Position numbers and translations under genes: made by a program. DNA of 64,000 bases. Source: Pseudomonadota bacterium. GTDB taxonomy: Bacteria > Myxococcota_A > Polyangia > Haliangiales > Haliangiaceae. The DNA is taken from NCBI GenBank assembly GCA_022360315.1, contig JAKSDA010000438.1, positions 1-64,000 of the forward strand, read 5' to 3'. The notes under the pieces were generated by a model that saw only the letters and a program-made list of their open reading frames with translations, did not search any database and had not been told where the DNA came from. Positions 43,318-51,710 of this stretch are shown piece after piece; the first letter of the stretch is position 1; every line of letters begins with the position of its first letter.

Positions 43318-44805
43318 ATGGACACGAACTGGAGAAGTGATTTTCGTCGAGCCCGTCTCGAAGAAGTTCTGGAGGATGGGCGAGTTCGCTGCCACTTATC
43401 GCCCCGCAACTGCACCATGAAGGACGGCCAGCTGGGCTTCTGCAAGGTTCGCGGCAACCGGGATGGGCGGCTGGTAACTTACAACTATGGCAAGGGCGTC
43501 CATGTCACCGAGGAGGTGATTGAGACTGAGGCTGTCTTTCATTTTTCGCCCGGCTCGCGGATTCTTTCGCTCGGCAACATTGGCTGCATGTTCAACTGCA
43601 GTTACTGCCAGAACTGGAAAACGTCCCAGGCACGCTATGTCGATGACCGCGATGTCTATCGCTACACGCCCGAAGAGATTGTCGATAAGGCAGTGCGTCA
43701 CGGTATCCGAGTTCTGTCCTGGACCTACAACGATCCGGTTGTGTGGCACGAGTTCGTCCGTGACACATCGCGTCTTGCACGCCAGGCAGGGCTGAAAAAT
43801 CTCTATAAATCGGCATTCTACATCTCCGAAGAAGCGGTCGATGAGCTATTGCCGTCGATCGATATTTTTTCTATTTCGCTCAAGGCGATCGACGAGGAAT
43901 ATTACCGGCGGATCACCACGGGGCGGATGCAGCCGGTCCTGGACGCGACCAAAAAAGTGTACCGGGCCAACAAGCATGTTGAAATAAGTATGCTGATGAT
44001 TACGGACATCAGCGACAGTGAAGAGGATGCGCGCAAGATGGCCGGCTGGATGCTCGACAATCTCGGCCCCGAAGTACCGCTTCACTTTGTCCGCTTTCAT
44101 CCCGACTACAAGATGAGAGATACTGTGCGTACTCCGGTCGACCGGCTGCGGCGGGCCCGGGAGGTAGCCCTGGATATGGGCATGCAGCACGTCTACCTGG
44201 GCAATGTGCTCGATCCCGAGGCGCAGAACACCACCTGCCGCGGCTGTGAAGAGATTCTTGTGGAGCGCTTTGGTCTGGCCGCCAGGGTTGTCGGTTTGAC
44301 CCCCCAGGGACACTGTCGGCGGTGTGGCAATGACGCGCATTTCGCCGAGGTATTTCACGAAAGCGAGGCTGCAACCGTGGACCAGCTGCAGCAGTCGCTG
44401 GTGGTGCGTTCGTTTGACTGGCACGGGGATATCGCTTCGCTTCACGTGCAGGTGCGCAATCCCACCGACTCGCCTCAATCCATCTATCATCGCTGGCGCA
44501 ATGGCACCGAGAAGAGCATACCCTGGCGTATCGTCACCTTGAACCCAAACGAGAGCTACCGCATCTTGCTTTCCAAGTCGCAGATTGGAGAAGTGGGTCG
44601 CGATGTAGCGCTACACCCCTTGTTGGAGTCCAATCTGCACGAAGTATTCGACCGGGCTCACTTTCCCACAGTGTCGGTCGACAGCGAGCGTGCAGAGACA
44701 GATATCAGTCCCCTGCCGCTCTATCCGGGGCGCCAGCTGGCCCCGGAGAAACTTCAAAAGAAGCTGCACGTCATCCCGCCAGCGCAAACGGTCAAGGCAG
44801 GCTAG
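43318..44805 (+). CDS. AmmeMemoRadiSam-type radical SAM enzyme with C-terminal extension
   Basis: 495 aa. The radical SAM cluster motif is CMFNCSYC (CX3CX2C) in LSLGNIGCMFNCSYCQNW. The N-terminal segment VRCHLSPRNCTMKDGQLGFCKVRGNRDGRL carries extra Cys typical of the PflA-like AmmeMemoRadiSam group, and a further Cys cluster (TTCRGCEEIL, HCRRCGND) lies near residues 300-340. The last ~120 residues form an extra beta-rich domain (HVQVRNPTDSPQSIYHRW) not expected in PflA enzymes. The partner AMMECR1 and Memo proteins are not in the window. The start MDTNWRSDF fits. Reaction unknown. Confidence 0.92.
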   Translation: MDTNWRSDFRRARLEEVLEDGRVRCHLSPRNCTMKDGQLGFCKVRGNRDGRLVTYNYGKGVHVTEEVIETEAVFHFSPGSRILSLGNIGCMFNCSYCQNWKTSQARYVDDRDVYRYTPEEIVDKAVRHGIRVLSWTYNDPVVWHEFVRDTSRLARQAGLKNLYKSAFYISEEAVDELLPSIDIFSISLKAIDEEYYRRITTGRMQPVLDATKKVYRANKHVEISMLMITDISDSEEDARKMAGWMLDNLGPEVPLHFVRFHPDYKMRDTVRTPVDRLRRAREVALDMGMQHVYLGNVLDPEAQNTTCRGCEEILVERFGLAARVVGLTPQGHCRRCGNDAHFAEVFHESEAATVDQLQQSLVVRSFDWHGDIASLHVQVRNPTDSPQSIYHRWRNGTEKSIPWRIVTLNPNESYRILLSKSQIGEVGRDVALHPLLESNLHEVFDRAHFPTVSVDSERAETDISPLPLYPGRQLAPEKLQKKLHVIPPAQTVKAG

Positions 44806-44809
44806 CAGC

Positions 44810-44835
44810 ATTCGGGAAACATTGTTTTCCCGAAT
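44810..44835 (+). terminator. Hairpin just after the radical SAM stop codon; REP-like copy 2
   Basis: Arms ATTCGGGAAA (44810-44819) and TTTCCCGAAT (44826-44835) start 4 bp after the stop. No U-tract follows. The left flank CTAGCAGC and TTCGGGA core match the hairpin at 15678-15701. Confidence 0.55.
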
Positions 44836-44921
44836 CTGCGTGCGCCCCGGCCGAGAGCGGCGATCAGCCGATTTCGGCCACATGGAGCGCCTGGCGGGCT
44901 TTGCCCAATAATGGTAGCGCG

Positions 44922-44942
44922 GCGTTCGGGATTTCCGAACGC
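44922..44942. terminator. Hairpin at the histidine kinase 3' end; REP-like copy 3
   Basis: GCGTTCGG-GATTT-CCGAACGC lies 3 bp beyond the stop of the leftward histidine kinase gene, in the convergent gap. It shares the GCGTTCGG core with the hairpin at 15678. Confidence 0.5.
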
Positions 44943-44945
44943 TGG

Positions 44946-46160
44946 CTAGAGCAAGCTAGATGGCGATTCATGGAAACGGATGGTGAATGTGGAGCCCATG
45001 CCCATCTGGCTCTCCACTTGGAGTGAAAAGCCCATCAGATGGCAGAGCTGGCGCGAGATGGCCAGTCCGAGTCCGGTGCCCCCATAGCGCCGCGAGGTGT
45101 AGGTTTCAGCCTGTCGAAAGGCCTCGAAGATGGATTCGAATTTGTCCTCGGCGATGCCGATACCGGTATCGATCACGCGCAGGAGAACCGGCAGCCCGAC
45201 GCCGTTGCTCTCCAGCTTCAGCGTGACGCTGCCCGCTTCGGTGAATTTGATCGCATTGCCGGTCAGATTGACCAGAACCTGTTTGAGGGCACGCGGATCG
45301 GTATCGAGCGAGGCCAGGTCGCCGGGGGCCTCGACCGCGAGTTCGAGACCGCGCGTCTGCGCCTGGCTGGCCAATTCGGATGCGACGTCGCGAGCCAGTG
45401 CGGTAACATCAACCGCTGTCTTTTGCAGATCCATGCGGCCGGATTCGATCTTGGACAGGTCCAGGATATCGTTGATCAGGTCGAGTAAATGGCGGCCGTT
45501 ACGGACGATGCGAGAGGCGAAATCGACGTCCTTGTGGCCCAGCAAGCCCGACCGATTCTTGGTCAAGAGGTTGGCAAAACCGATGATGGCGTTGAGCGGT
45601 GTGCGCAGCTCGTGGCTCATGCGGGCCAAAAACTCGCTTTTGGCCTGATCGGCCTCACGCGCGTTTCGGCTGGCCAGCCTGAGCTCGAGCTGGCTGACCA
45701 CTTGCCGGCTCAATCCCTCGAGCAGTTTTATCAGCTCGGGATCGGGATCGCGTGGCACATCGTCGATGACGCACAGTGTTCCGAGGACATAGCCCTGCTT
45801 GGTGATGAGCGGCGCCCCGGCATAAAAGCGAATATAAGGCTCACCGACCACGAATGGGTTGCCGACGAAGCGCGGATCCTCGAGCGCGTCGGTCACCACG
45901 AGCGGCTTGGCGGCGTAAACCGCGTAGCCGCAAAACGAAAGATCGCGAGAGGCCTCGACGGCATCGAGTCCATATCGAGACTTGAACCACTGGCGGTCGG
46001 CGTCTACCAGAGAGATCAGAGCGATGGGAACGCCGAAAAGATGCGCGGCAACGCAGGTGAGGTCGTCGTAAACCTGCTCGGGCAGTGTATCGAGCACTTC
46101 GTAGCACCTCAGAGCTTCGAGGCGCTCGTTTTCGTTCTCAGGGATGGGGGGAGGAGTCAT
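44946..46160 (-). CDS. GAF-domain sensor histidine kinase
   Basis: About 404 aa. A GAF domain (about 10-165; ERLEALRCYEVLDTLPEQVYDDL, ALISLVDADRQWFKSRYGL, SFCGYAVY) precedes a HisKA dimerisation domain with the phospho-His motif FLARMSHELRTPLNAIIGF and a HATPase domain (NLTGNAIKFTEAG, VIDTGIGIA, GGTGLGLAISRQL). No membrane helix, so a cytoplasmic sensor. The ATG at 46160 (MTPPPIPENENE) is the usual start of this family. The gene overlaps the 3' end of the upstream HTTM gene by 23 bp. No response regulator is adjacent. Confidence 0.93.
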   Translation of the reverse strand: MTPPPIPENENERLEALRCYEVLDTLPEQVYDDLTCVAAHLFGVPIALISLVDADRQWFKSRYGLDAVEASRDLSFCGYAVYAAKPLVVTDALEDPRFVGNPFVVGEPYIRFYAGAPLITKQGYVLGTLCVIDDVPRDPDPELIKLLEGLSRQVVSQLELRLASRNAREADQAKSEFLARMSHELRTPLNAIIGFANLLTKNRSGLLGHKDVDFASRIVRNGRHLLDLINDILDLSKIESGRMDLQKTAVDVTALARDVASELASQAQTRGLELAVEAPGDLASLDTDPRALKQVLVNLTGNAIKFTEAGSVTLKLESNGVGLPVLLRVIDTGIGIAEDKFESIFEAFRQAETYTSRRYGGTGLGLAISRQLCHLMGFSLQVESQMGMGSTFTIRFHESPSSLL

Positions 46161-47121
46161 CGCGTCCTTTTTCCATGGTGGCTCCACCGGCTGAACGCCA
46201 AAGTCGCGCCCGAATGAATCGTAATAACTTCTTCAGATCGTGCCAGTCCCGCGGTTCAGTGAACGACAATAAGCCTACCATCATGATCCACTGGAACAGA
46301 AACAAAACCATGAGGTAGTCGATCGATAGATGGAGCATGAAGCCGAGGACTATGGCCGCCCGCCGGGTCTCCTTGAACCACAACCCGAAGGGCAGAAAGC
46401 ACTCGACCAAAAGGACCGACCAGGTCATCAACTTGACGACCCACAGGGTCTCGAAGAGCCAGGGAATGACGGGAAACCGGCCGAAGACGTCGTCGAGACG
46501 GGATACGTAATAGAGCGCCGTCCCCATCAACCACTCCGGACCATTGAGCTTCTCCCAGGCGGTCGACAGGTAGATGAGAGACATCTCGAATTGAATCAAG
46601 CGCAGCCCCCAGGCCGGACGCGGACCATCATGGTCCGGCGAAGGTGCGCGGATCTTCCGGTCGATCGAATAATAACGCCCGATGGGACAGAAGATCAGGA
46701 GAAAACCAAGTAACCGAAATACGTTATCTTCGCCGTCCCACAGAAACATGAAACGATGACTGAACGAGACGAACCAGATGAATACGCAGATCGCTTGCAC
46801 CCTCGACAAGAAGCCGATCATGAGCATGACGATCTGCGCGATCATGATGAGGTAGCAGCTCCACAGCGCCCAATCCTCGCGGGGAAGCCATTGAAATACG
46901 GTGAGCGTATCTGAGTCGACGACCGCGCGCGAGGCCGCGAAGGGCAGGACACCGGACTCGGAGAACCATCGCTCGAGATCGGGAGCGAGGACGAGGACAT
47001 TGATCAGAAGGAGAAACGAATATCCAATCCGTATGACGTCACATACTCTGGTGTCACGTGGAGCAAAGAAGAATTCATTCCATGCCCGACGCAAGCCCTG
47101 CAAACTAACGAACGCTGTCAT
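46138..47121 (-). CDS. HTTM-domain membrane protein (vitamin K gamma-carboxylase-like)
   Basis: About 327 aa, nearly all membrane-embedded. The family pattern is visible in VCDVIRIGYSFLLLINVLVLAPD, FSESGVLPF, SFSHRFMFLWDGEDNVFRLLGFLLIF and RLIQFEMSLIYLSTAWEKL. HTTM proteins are bacterial relatives of vitamin K-dependent gamma-carboxylase; their substrate is unknown. The ATG at 47121 (MTAFVSLQGLRRAW) fits; codons up to 47208 overlap the upstream gene and are not needed. It overlaps the upstream partner gene by 17 bp and the downstream histidine kinase gene by 23 bp, a tight three-gene operon. Confidence 0.88.
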   Translation of the reverse strand: MTAFVSLQGLRRAWNEFFFAPRDTRVCDVIRIGYSFLLLINVLVLAPDLERWFSESGVLPFAASRAVVDSDTLTVFQWLPREDWALWSCYLIMIAQIVMLMIGFLSRVQAICVFIWFVSFSHRFMFLWDGEDNVFRLLGFLLIFCPIGRYYSIDRKIRAPSPDHDGPRPAWGLRLIQFEMSLIYLSTAWEKLNGPEWLMGTALYYVSRLDDVFGRFPVIPWLFETLWVVKLMTWSVLLVECFLPFGLWFKETRRAAIVLGFMLHLSIDYLMVLFLFQWIMMVGLLSFTEPRDWHDLKKLLRFIRARLWRSAGGATMEKGRDDSSPHP

Positions 47122-47668
47122 GAGAATACTTCTTTGAATAGAACGTTTTGCGATTGGGAAACTGGTAAAACGAATCCATTGATCCCAGCTCCGCGCCCGG
47201 TTTGGCAATATCGACCCAGTGCCGTTCGAGGGTCACCGAGACGGGCACGGCGTCACTCGCGGGATCGACCACGGACTTGACAATGTCATCGGCCAGATAG
47301 GGCCAGGCCGCTCTGTGGCTCTCCTGGGTCACATGATCGTAATACTCGAGCTGGCGAAATTTCAGAAACCTCATCACGAACGACATCTCTCGCCAGGTTG
47401 GCGTACTCCACGTGGCCACCCGTCCATCTGAAAAGACAACCTCTGCCGTGATGCGTTGGTTGACCTTGTCCGGCGAGGGCGAGAAAAGCCGCCATTCTTG
47501 CTGCCAGGTACCCAGGGTATCACCAATGATGTCGGTTCGATCCTTGAGCCACTTGTGATAGAGACAGGTCGAGGGGATGGCATCCACGGCGAACAAAAAC
47601 AGAAGCGCGGCAATAAACGCGTTCGCGATCGTTCTGCCAAGCGGCAATCGAGAGTTTTCAAGAGTCAT
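47105..47668 (-). CDS. HTTM-associated protein with N-terminal membrane helix
   Basis: 187 aa. One helix near the start (ANAFIAALLFLFAVDAIP) anchors a ~150-residue domain with WQQEWRLFSPSPDKVNQRI, a pattern also found fused or adjacent to HTTM proteins in other bacteria; it probably faces the periplasm. The start MTLENSRLPLGRT at 47668 is the only good one. It is first of the operon partner-HTTM-histidine kinase. Function unknown, presumably joint with the HTTM protein. Confidence 0.77.
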   Translation of the reverse strand: MTLENSRLPLGRTIANAFIAALLFLFAVDAIPSTCLYHKWLKDRTDIIGDTLGTWQQEWRLFSPSPDKVNQRITAEVVFSDGRVATWSTPTWREMSFVMRFLKFRQLEYYDHVTQESHRAAWPYLADDIVKSVVDPASDAVPVSVTLERHWVDIAKPGAELGSMDSFYQFPNRKTFYSKKYSHDSVR

Positions 47669-47956
47669 GGTTTGGCACTACCCGGATCATTCATCACAGC
47701 ACCGGTCGTGGTGAACGATCTGGCCACAGCGTTTGACCCTGCTTCAAGGCGAAACAGAGCTTACGGAAACCACTCGCGTCGTCATGAGGTGAGTGGTCGC
47801 GAAGCGAGTGGTCATGAGGATACTCCTGTGATGAAGCAAAAAATATACCGGCAGATTGGTGATGCAACACCGGTCGAGTGAAAGACGAGCAGGCGAGAAT
47901 CGCTCGGCTCGACCGGAGTGTCGGATGGTTGGCCGGCTCGGGGCGATGGGGGAGCA

Positions 47957-48481
47957 TCATTCAGATCGCTTCGATCCGCGGGCGGTGATGCGGGCGATCA
48001 TGCGTTGATCGACCATCTCGTAGCCGGCCCGCCGATAGGCGTTGACCGCAGCCGAGTTTTCAGCTGTGACGAATACCTCGGCGGCCGGCACTCCGCGCCG
48101 TGCCATCCACTGATTTGCCGCGTCGATGAGCAGTACGCTCATACCGCTGCCACGGGACAGCGGCTCGACGAAGAGCCAGGCCAGGACACCGATGCGCACG
48201 TCCAGGTACGGATCGACTCGTTCTTTAGCCCACACGATTCCAACCGCGCGACGGCCCTCTCGCGAAACGCCGACAAACTGGTCGTCGGCGTTTCGAGCGG
48301 CGAGTAGACTGTCCCAATCTCGGAGAACCAGGGAGTGGTCGTCAATGTGGCGATCGATGTCGGCGTCGTTCCAGTACATGCCGAACGCCCGGCACCATGC
48401 GGCGAGGTGCCAGCGCAAATGGCTGCGCAGCCAGGCAAACACGATGGGTTTGTCTCGCTCGGCATGAAGCTCGTGAATCAT
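47957..48481 (-). CDS. GNAT-family N-acetyltransferase
   Basis: About 174 aa from the ATG giving MIHELHAERDKP. The acetyl-CoA-binding region appears as WLFVEPLSRGSGMSVLLIDAANQWM followed by VFVTAENSAAVNAYRRAGYEMVDQRM, the canonical C-terminal GNAT pattern. The pyrophosphate loop (RGSGMS) is close to consensus. Substrate unknown. It stands alone between unrelated genes. Confidence 0.88.
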   Translation of the reverse strand: MIHELHAERDKPIVFAWLRSHLRWHLAAWCRAFGMYWNDADIDRHIDDHSLVLRDWDSLLAARNADDQFVGVSREGRRAVGIVWAKERVDPYLDVRIGVLAWLFVEPLSRGSGMSVLLIDAANQWMARRGVPAAEVFVTAENSAAVNAYRRAGYEMVDQRMIARITARGSKRSE

Positions 48482-48800
48482 GGCTTGTCGGGGCATCTAT
48501 CCCTATGGTCGGACCCGTGCAACGATGCGGCAAGATTCTCGATCACATCAGCTGGCGGGTGCCAGGTCAGAGCAAGCCCGGCGCGGCGGCAGGCGTCGAG
48601 CGGCAAATGCCGATCGTCTGTGCGGTTATGGTGTCGTGCATGTGGGCTGGCCATCATTGTTGTAGAACAGCTGCAATCACTCGGTATTGAAAATGCGATG
48701 CCCGTGACATCGGGCATTGACGAGCCAGGTGCATGCCACAGAGCACGACCCGGGCGGCCGGGTGGTTCTTGAACCCACGTGATTGCGCTATCATAGAACG
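48482..48800. other. Intergenic stretch with one small hairpin
   Basis: 319 bp upstream of two divergent genes without a supported frame. The only structure noted is ATGCCCG-TGACAT-CGGGCAT at 48698-48717. Confidence 0.4.
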
Positions 48801-49238
48801 GTGAGTGAGGACGAAGCGCGCCAGGTCATCCGCGGGGGCAACCACACCATCGAGGTTCGCGACGACCATGTCCACGCGTGGGTTTATAAGCGCGAAGATG
48901 TCAGCCTCGAGGAGGGCGCTCGCTTTGCGCTGGACATGGCGGACAGCATGTCTCGACTCGTCGAGTTACCCATCGAAGAGGCCAGGTACGCGATTGTCGA
49001 CCTCAGCGCCGCACCGTCGATCTCGGGGCCTATCACGCGCGCGGCAATGGGCCGGCTTATCGCCAAATGGGAGGAAGCTCGGCGTCCGATTGTCATCGTG
49101 GTGGGGACAGAGCCGATCAAGGACGTGCAATATCACGGCATCGTACTCAAGCACGCTCCGGAGTATGGCCGCGTTACAGCGACGGTCGAAGAAGCAATCG
49201 AATTGGCGCACTCTCTGGTCGAGAGCGATACGAGTTGA
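48801..49238 (+). CDS. Hypothetical protein, possibly STAS/SpoIIAA-like fold
   Basis: About 145 aa from GTG at 48801 (VSEDEARQVIRGG); a TTG six codons earlier is possible. The pattern of short strands and helices (AIVDLSAAPSISGPITRAAMGRL, RPIVIVVGTEPIKDVQY) recalls STAS-like domains that appear widely in myxobacteria, but I cannot assign it firmly. No signal peptide or membrane helix. It is single, with an AT-rich repeat region downstream. Confidence 0.72.
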   Translation: MSEDEARQVIRGGNHTIEVRDDHVHAWVYKREDVSLEEGARFALDMADSMSRLVELPIEEARYAIVDLSAAPSISGPITRAAMGRLIAKWEEARRPIVIVVGTEPIKDVQYHGIVLKHAPEYGRVTATVEEAIELAHSLVESDTS

Positions 49239-49383
49239 GCGTCACAGTCAGTGACCGGACGTCCTGGCGAGGAGTGCGCAGCGGAGTTCATACCGGTCGG
49301 AGCGGCCGAGCAGCCGACGATTCGATTGGGGCAGAGGGGACAAATAACCGCATTCGATCAGCTCGATTCGGTTAAATTGTAAT

Positions 49384-49473
49384 CAAATTGCTATCACAAA
49401 TTGCTATCACAAATTGCTATCAATTAGGCTCGATCAATCGGAGTTTTTCATCGCGCTCGATCAATTGGAGTTT
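49384..49473. repeat. AT-rich tandem repeats between convergent genes
   Basis: Three perfect 13-bp copies of CAAATTGCTATCA run from 49384 to 49422. They are followed by two direct copies of GCTCGATCAATCGGAGTTT (49428-49446 and 49455-49473, one mismatch). The block lies just downstream of the ECF sigma gene and is much more AT-rich than its surroundings. Confidence 0.8.
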
Positions 49474-49489
49474 GATCGACGGTGGCCAG

Positions 49490-50164
49490 TTAAGAGGGCA
49501 GAATGCCGGGGATCTCCCATTCTCGCAGGAGTCGGGATAGATCGCCCGCCAGCGTGGCCTGGTGGCGACGCTGGCGGGTCGGAAGCGGCCGCACCTGGGA
49601 CGAGCGCGCCATGGAACGGCGCAGGCGTTGCCGGGCCTCGTGCAGCCGCCAGGCAACAGTCCCGGGTGAGCATTTCTGCACGATTGCGGCCTCGGCGTGA
49701 CTCAGTCCTTGCAGAGCGACAAGAACCACCGATGTGCGCATGGGTGGAGGCAAACGGTCCATGGCTGCGAGAAGAATGGCATAGGTCTGGCGGAGCTCGG
49801 CGGCGCGGGCGGGGTTTCCCTGCGCGTCCACTGCCACCGCACGCTCGACGCGCGGATCATCAATCGTGGTCTCGCCCCGGCGCTTGCGGTCGCGGCGGGC
49901 GTTGAGAGAACGATTCACCGCCATGCGATAGAGCCAGGTAAAGAACGCGCTTCGGCCTTCAAATGAATCGAGCGCGCGATACGCACGCAAAAAGACTTCT
50001 TGTGTGACGTCGTCGGCCTCGCTTTCGTTGCCGGTCAGATGCAGCGCAAGTGCGAAAATACGCTGGCGATAACGCCGCACGAGCTCGCCAAAGGCGGCCT
50101 GGTCTCCTGACTTGGCGCGGGCGACCAGCTCGGTCGCGGCTTCGTGTGGTGTTCTGTTCGCCAT
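49490..50164 (-). CDS. ECF-family RNA polymerase sigma factor
   Basis: 224 aa. Region 2: GDQAAFGELVRRYRQRIFALALH, ADDVTQEVFLRAYRALDSF and FTWLYRMAVNRSLN. Region 4: MDRLPPPMRTSVVLVALQGLSHAEAAIV with the recognition helix SPGTVAWRLHEARQRLRR. The ~30-residue Arg-rich tail is unusual. The start MANRTPHEAATELV is natural. The next gene upstream on the same strand is the DUF4388 protein, 178 bp away; no classical zinc anti-sigma factor is adjacent. Confidence 0.93.
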   Translation of the reverse strand: MANRTPHEAATELVARAKSGDQAAFGELVRRYRQRIFALALHLTGNESEADDVTQEVFLRAYRALDSFEGRSAFFTWLYRMAVNRSLNARRDRKRRGETTIDDPRVERAVAVDAQGNPARAAELRQTYAILLAAMDRLPPPMRTSVVLVALQGLSHAEAAIVQKCSPGTVAWRLHEARQRLRRSMARSSQVRPLPTRQRRHQATLAGDLSRLLREWEIPGILPS

Positions 50165-50342
50165 GTCTTTGGTTAGACGCTCGACGACCCCCCGAGTTTG
50201 GAAAAGTTACCTCATGGCGGCCTGCCACCGAAAGCGTAGAGCGGAATGGCGACCGGACGAAGTGTTTGATGAAAACTGGCCGACGAAGTGAAGTCTTTAC
50301 GTTTCTCGTGACTTACCCGGACTGCACTGGCCGCCACGGCCC

Positions 50343-51353
50343 TCAGAGATGCGACGCCACCATACCCATCAGGATGGTCAGGAAGATGAGGCCCAGTCCG
50401 ACGACTGTATTGGTCATTGGATGGCGTCTGGTCAGACCATTGGTCTGTGCGAGGTAGGCCCACTGGAGATTGCGGGTTCGCTCGATCCAGTTCGGATCGA
50501 CCCAGGCCTTGTCGGGCATTGTCGCGGCCTCGATCGAGCCAGGGTGCGCCATGGTGGCAGCTGGCTCTACCTCGGGATAGCGAGGCTCCACAGCACGGCG
50601 AGATTCGACCGCGGGATTTTCCGACTGTGGCGATGAATCGCGCAGGAATACCGGAGGCGACTGGTGGGCAGTGGGGAGTGGTGGTGGAGTTTGCAGGCTG
50701 TGCGGGATCGGCGGTGCGATCGCTTTCGATCGAATCGACGGCCGCTCGGCCGTTTTGCTCGGTATGGAGCGTTTCCCGCCTCGCTTGCCGGGACGCTCGA
50801 ATGGCTCGGTTGGCTCAGCGAGAGGCAACGAGCGGATCGAGATCAAAAAGCCGCCCAGCCCGGTCAGATCGAGATGAGCGAGTTCACTATCGCCGGATAC
50901 ATCGTTTACACGCACCAGTTCGCCAGCCCGGTATTCGAGATCGGCGATCGTTTCACTGCTGGGGTCGCTGATGGTGACAAGGCAGGTCAGCGCCTGCTCG
51001 CCACACTGATGCACGATCGCGGCGAGCGATGTGGTGTCGAGATCAGCGCGCACTTCGCCGTCGCTGTACACCCCGGCCTCGATGCTCGGCAATTGCTGCA
51101 CGAGCTCGAACATCCCGTCGCGCAATTCGCACAGCTCCTCCAGGGCCGCCTGGCCGCGGGACGCACCGAAGTCGGCACCGGCGATCTTGCCGGCGCGAAA
51201 ATCCACCCGACCAACCTGCCCCCACGAGTTGATCGTCAGTGTTCCCGTGATCGTGCGGCGCCGGCACAGGTCGATCAAATACAGCGCTGTGACGTCACAG
51301 AGATTGCCATCGAGCCTGGCTGCAGAGCCCCGATGCCGGCGTCTCGCCCCCAT
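50343..51353 (-). CDS. DUF4388 domain protein with C-terminal membrane helix
   Basis: About 336 aa from the ATG at 51353 (MGARRRHRGSAARLDGNLC). The domain LDGNLCDVTALYLIDLCRRRTITGTLTI, followed by GRVDFRAGKIAGADFG, is DUF4388, common in myxobacterial regulators such as Frz/gliding proteins. A long Pro/Ser/Glu-rich linker leads to a C-terminal transmembrane segment (TVVGLGLIFLTILMGMVASHL). The frame is open up to 51605, so the start is uncertain. It may belong with the downstream sigma factor as a membrane-bound partner, but that is inference. Confidence 0.8.
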   Translation of the reverse strand: MGARRRHRGSAARLDGNLCDVTALYLIDLCRRRTITGTLTINSWGQVGRVDFRAGKIAGADFGASRGQAALEELCELRDGMFELVQQLPSIEAGVYSDGEVRADLDTTSLAAIVHQCGEQALTCLVTISDPSSETIADLEYRAGELVRVNDVSGDSELAHLDLTGLGGFLISIRSLPLAEPTEPFERPGKRGGKRSIPSKTAERPSIRSKAIAPPIPHSLQTPPPLPTAHQSPPVFLRDSSPQSENPAVESRRAVEPRYPEVEPAATMAHPGSIEAATMPDKAWVDPNWIERTRNLQWAYLAQTNGLTRRHPMTNTVVGLGLIFLTILMGMVASHL

Positions 51354-51710
51354 AGTGGCCAAGAGTGCAGCAAAATCGATGCCACTATGTACTACCGAAG
51401 AGGTAGTTGAGTTCTCGACGGTTAAGAGACCCGGGTGGAGTCTGTATACCCCAAGGTGGGGGACCGGAGTCCCTATCCATACCATTTTGGAGTGGCAAAC
51501 AGTGCGAGGGGCACGCAATCGTCCTGGCAGCGTGCGCGTCAATGGCGGGCTCGGGTCGCCCGGCCTCGCAGCCTTGAGCCCGGGCGAATCTGGCGGTGTC
51601 GGCAATCTGGCGAGCGTCTGCGCCCGGTCGATCTATCCACCCCTGCGCGACCAGCCGGTGACCCCCGCGCGGCTGCGCTGGGCCATTGCCGCGCAGCTGG
51701 TTATCTGGCT
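51354..51710. other. Intergenic region or 5' extension of the DUF4388 gene
   Basis: 357 bp between the cytochrome and DUF4388 genes. The DUF4388 frame remains open leftward-in-transcript to 51605, but these codons have no domain character. I saw no repeats or strong hairpins. Confidence 0.35.
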
